DNA of 64,000 nucleotides from Rhizobium sp. PP-CC-3A-592 (GTDB lineage Bacteria; Pseudomonadota; Alphaproteobacteria; Rhizobiales; Rhizobiaceae): the NCBI RefSeq assembly GCF_003217095.1, contig NZ_QJSR01000001.1, forward strand, positions 476,916-540,915. Reading direction: 5' to 3'. Position numbers and translations under genes: made by a program. The notes under the pieces are model-generated. The model saw only the letters and a list, made by a program, of their open reading frames with translations. It made no database searches and was not told the origin of the DNA. Below are positions 63,857 to 64,000 of the stretch, one piece after another. The stretch's first letter is position 1. Every line of letters starts with the position of its first letter.

Positions 63857-64000
63857 GATCTGTCTCCTTTATGTGTCCAGATGCGCCGCCCTCGACGGGA
63901 TGGCGATCGGACGGTGAATGAAGAAGTGTCAAGAGTGTCTGCCGTGGAAGCGGGTTCGCTTCTCCGTCGTAAAAATCTGCAATGACATGAGGTGGACCTG

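Overview
The window is a 64 kb piece of an alphaproteobacterial chromosome, almost certainly Rhizobiaceae (order Hyphomicrobiales). The support is high GC, the run rpsF-rpsR-DUF2232-rplI followed by dnaB, alr, radA, cvpA and purF, a pssA/psd pair, an Atm1-type exporter, an extended L9, an S6 with an Arg/Asp tail, nadABC with a NadQ-like regulator, and an ExsH-like glucanase. The genus cannot be fixed from the sequence alone. No rRNA, tRNA, insertion sequence, integrase or CRISPR array was recognised.

Layout. 1-4.5 kb: the 5' part of fabD (minus strand), an aldo/keto reductase, then the ribosomal protein operon with a promoter, a structured leader and a strong terminator. 4.6-7.9 kb: a MarR-EmrB-EmrA-type efflux operon. 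8.2-9.7 kb: dnaB. 9.7-11.8 kb: azlCD and an AraC-family gene, which share a repeated upstream motif. 11.9-18.4 kb: alr, a ParDE-like toxin-antitoxin pair abutting radA, cvpA, purF and a short-chain dehydrogenase, with repeats and hairpins between them. 18.4-20 kb: divergent LysE/ArgO exporter and ArgP-like regulator around a clean operator. 20-26.4 kb: a VOC protein, phosphatidylethanolamine synthesis (psd, pssA), an Atm1-like ABC exporter and a LysM envelope protein. 26.6-36.5 kb: LOG protein, RarD, a Tat-exported nucleotidase, a DUF433/DUF5615 pair, the tightly overlapping GFA-GFA-pip-cimA operon, and cysS.

36.5-43.7 kb: a 567-nt repeat-bearing intergenic region, a 58-residue gene, an SRAP protein, a Nudix enzyme, exported proteins of unknown role, and the coupled series ygfZ-HD phosphohydrolase-tyrosine phosphatase-NadQ-like regulator. 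43.8-51.4 kb: MscS channel, sodC, a TSUP permease, nadA-nadB-nadC behind a perfect 19-bp palindrome, and an MFS transporter whose upstream region carries three consecutive palindromes. 51.5-60.5 kb: VanZ-like and MOSC proteins, two acyltransferases, HD and DUF2339 proteins, recO and a methyltransferase. 60.7-64 kb: a secreted RTX/GH16 glucanase, and on the opposite strand a compact three-gene unit (67-residue protein, tail-spike-like protein, 54-residue coiled-coil protein) entering from beyond the right edge.

Most of the window is housekeeping. The parts most worth a second look are the triple palindrome at 51.45 kb, the tail-like three-gene unit at 62-64 kb, the motif shared by azlCD and its AraC neighbour, the NadQ/nadABC circuit, and the toxin-antitoxin pair joined directly to radA.
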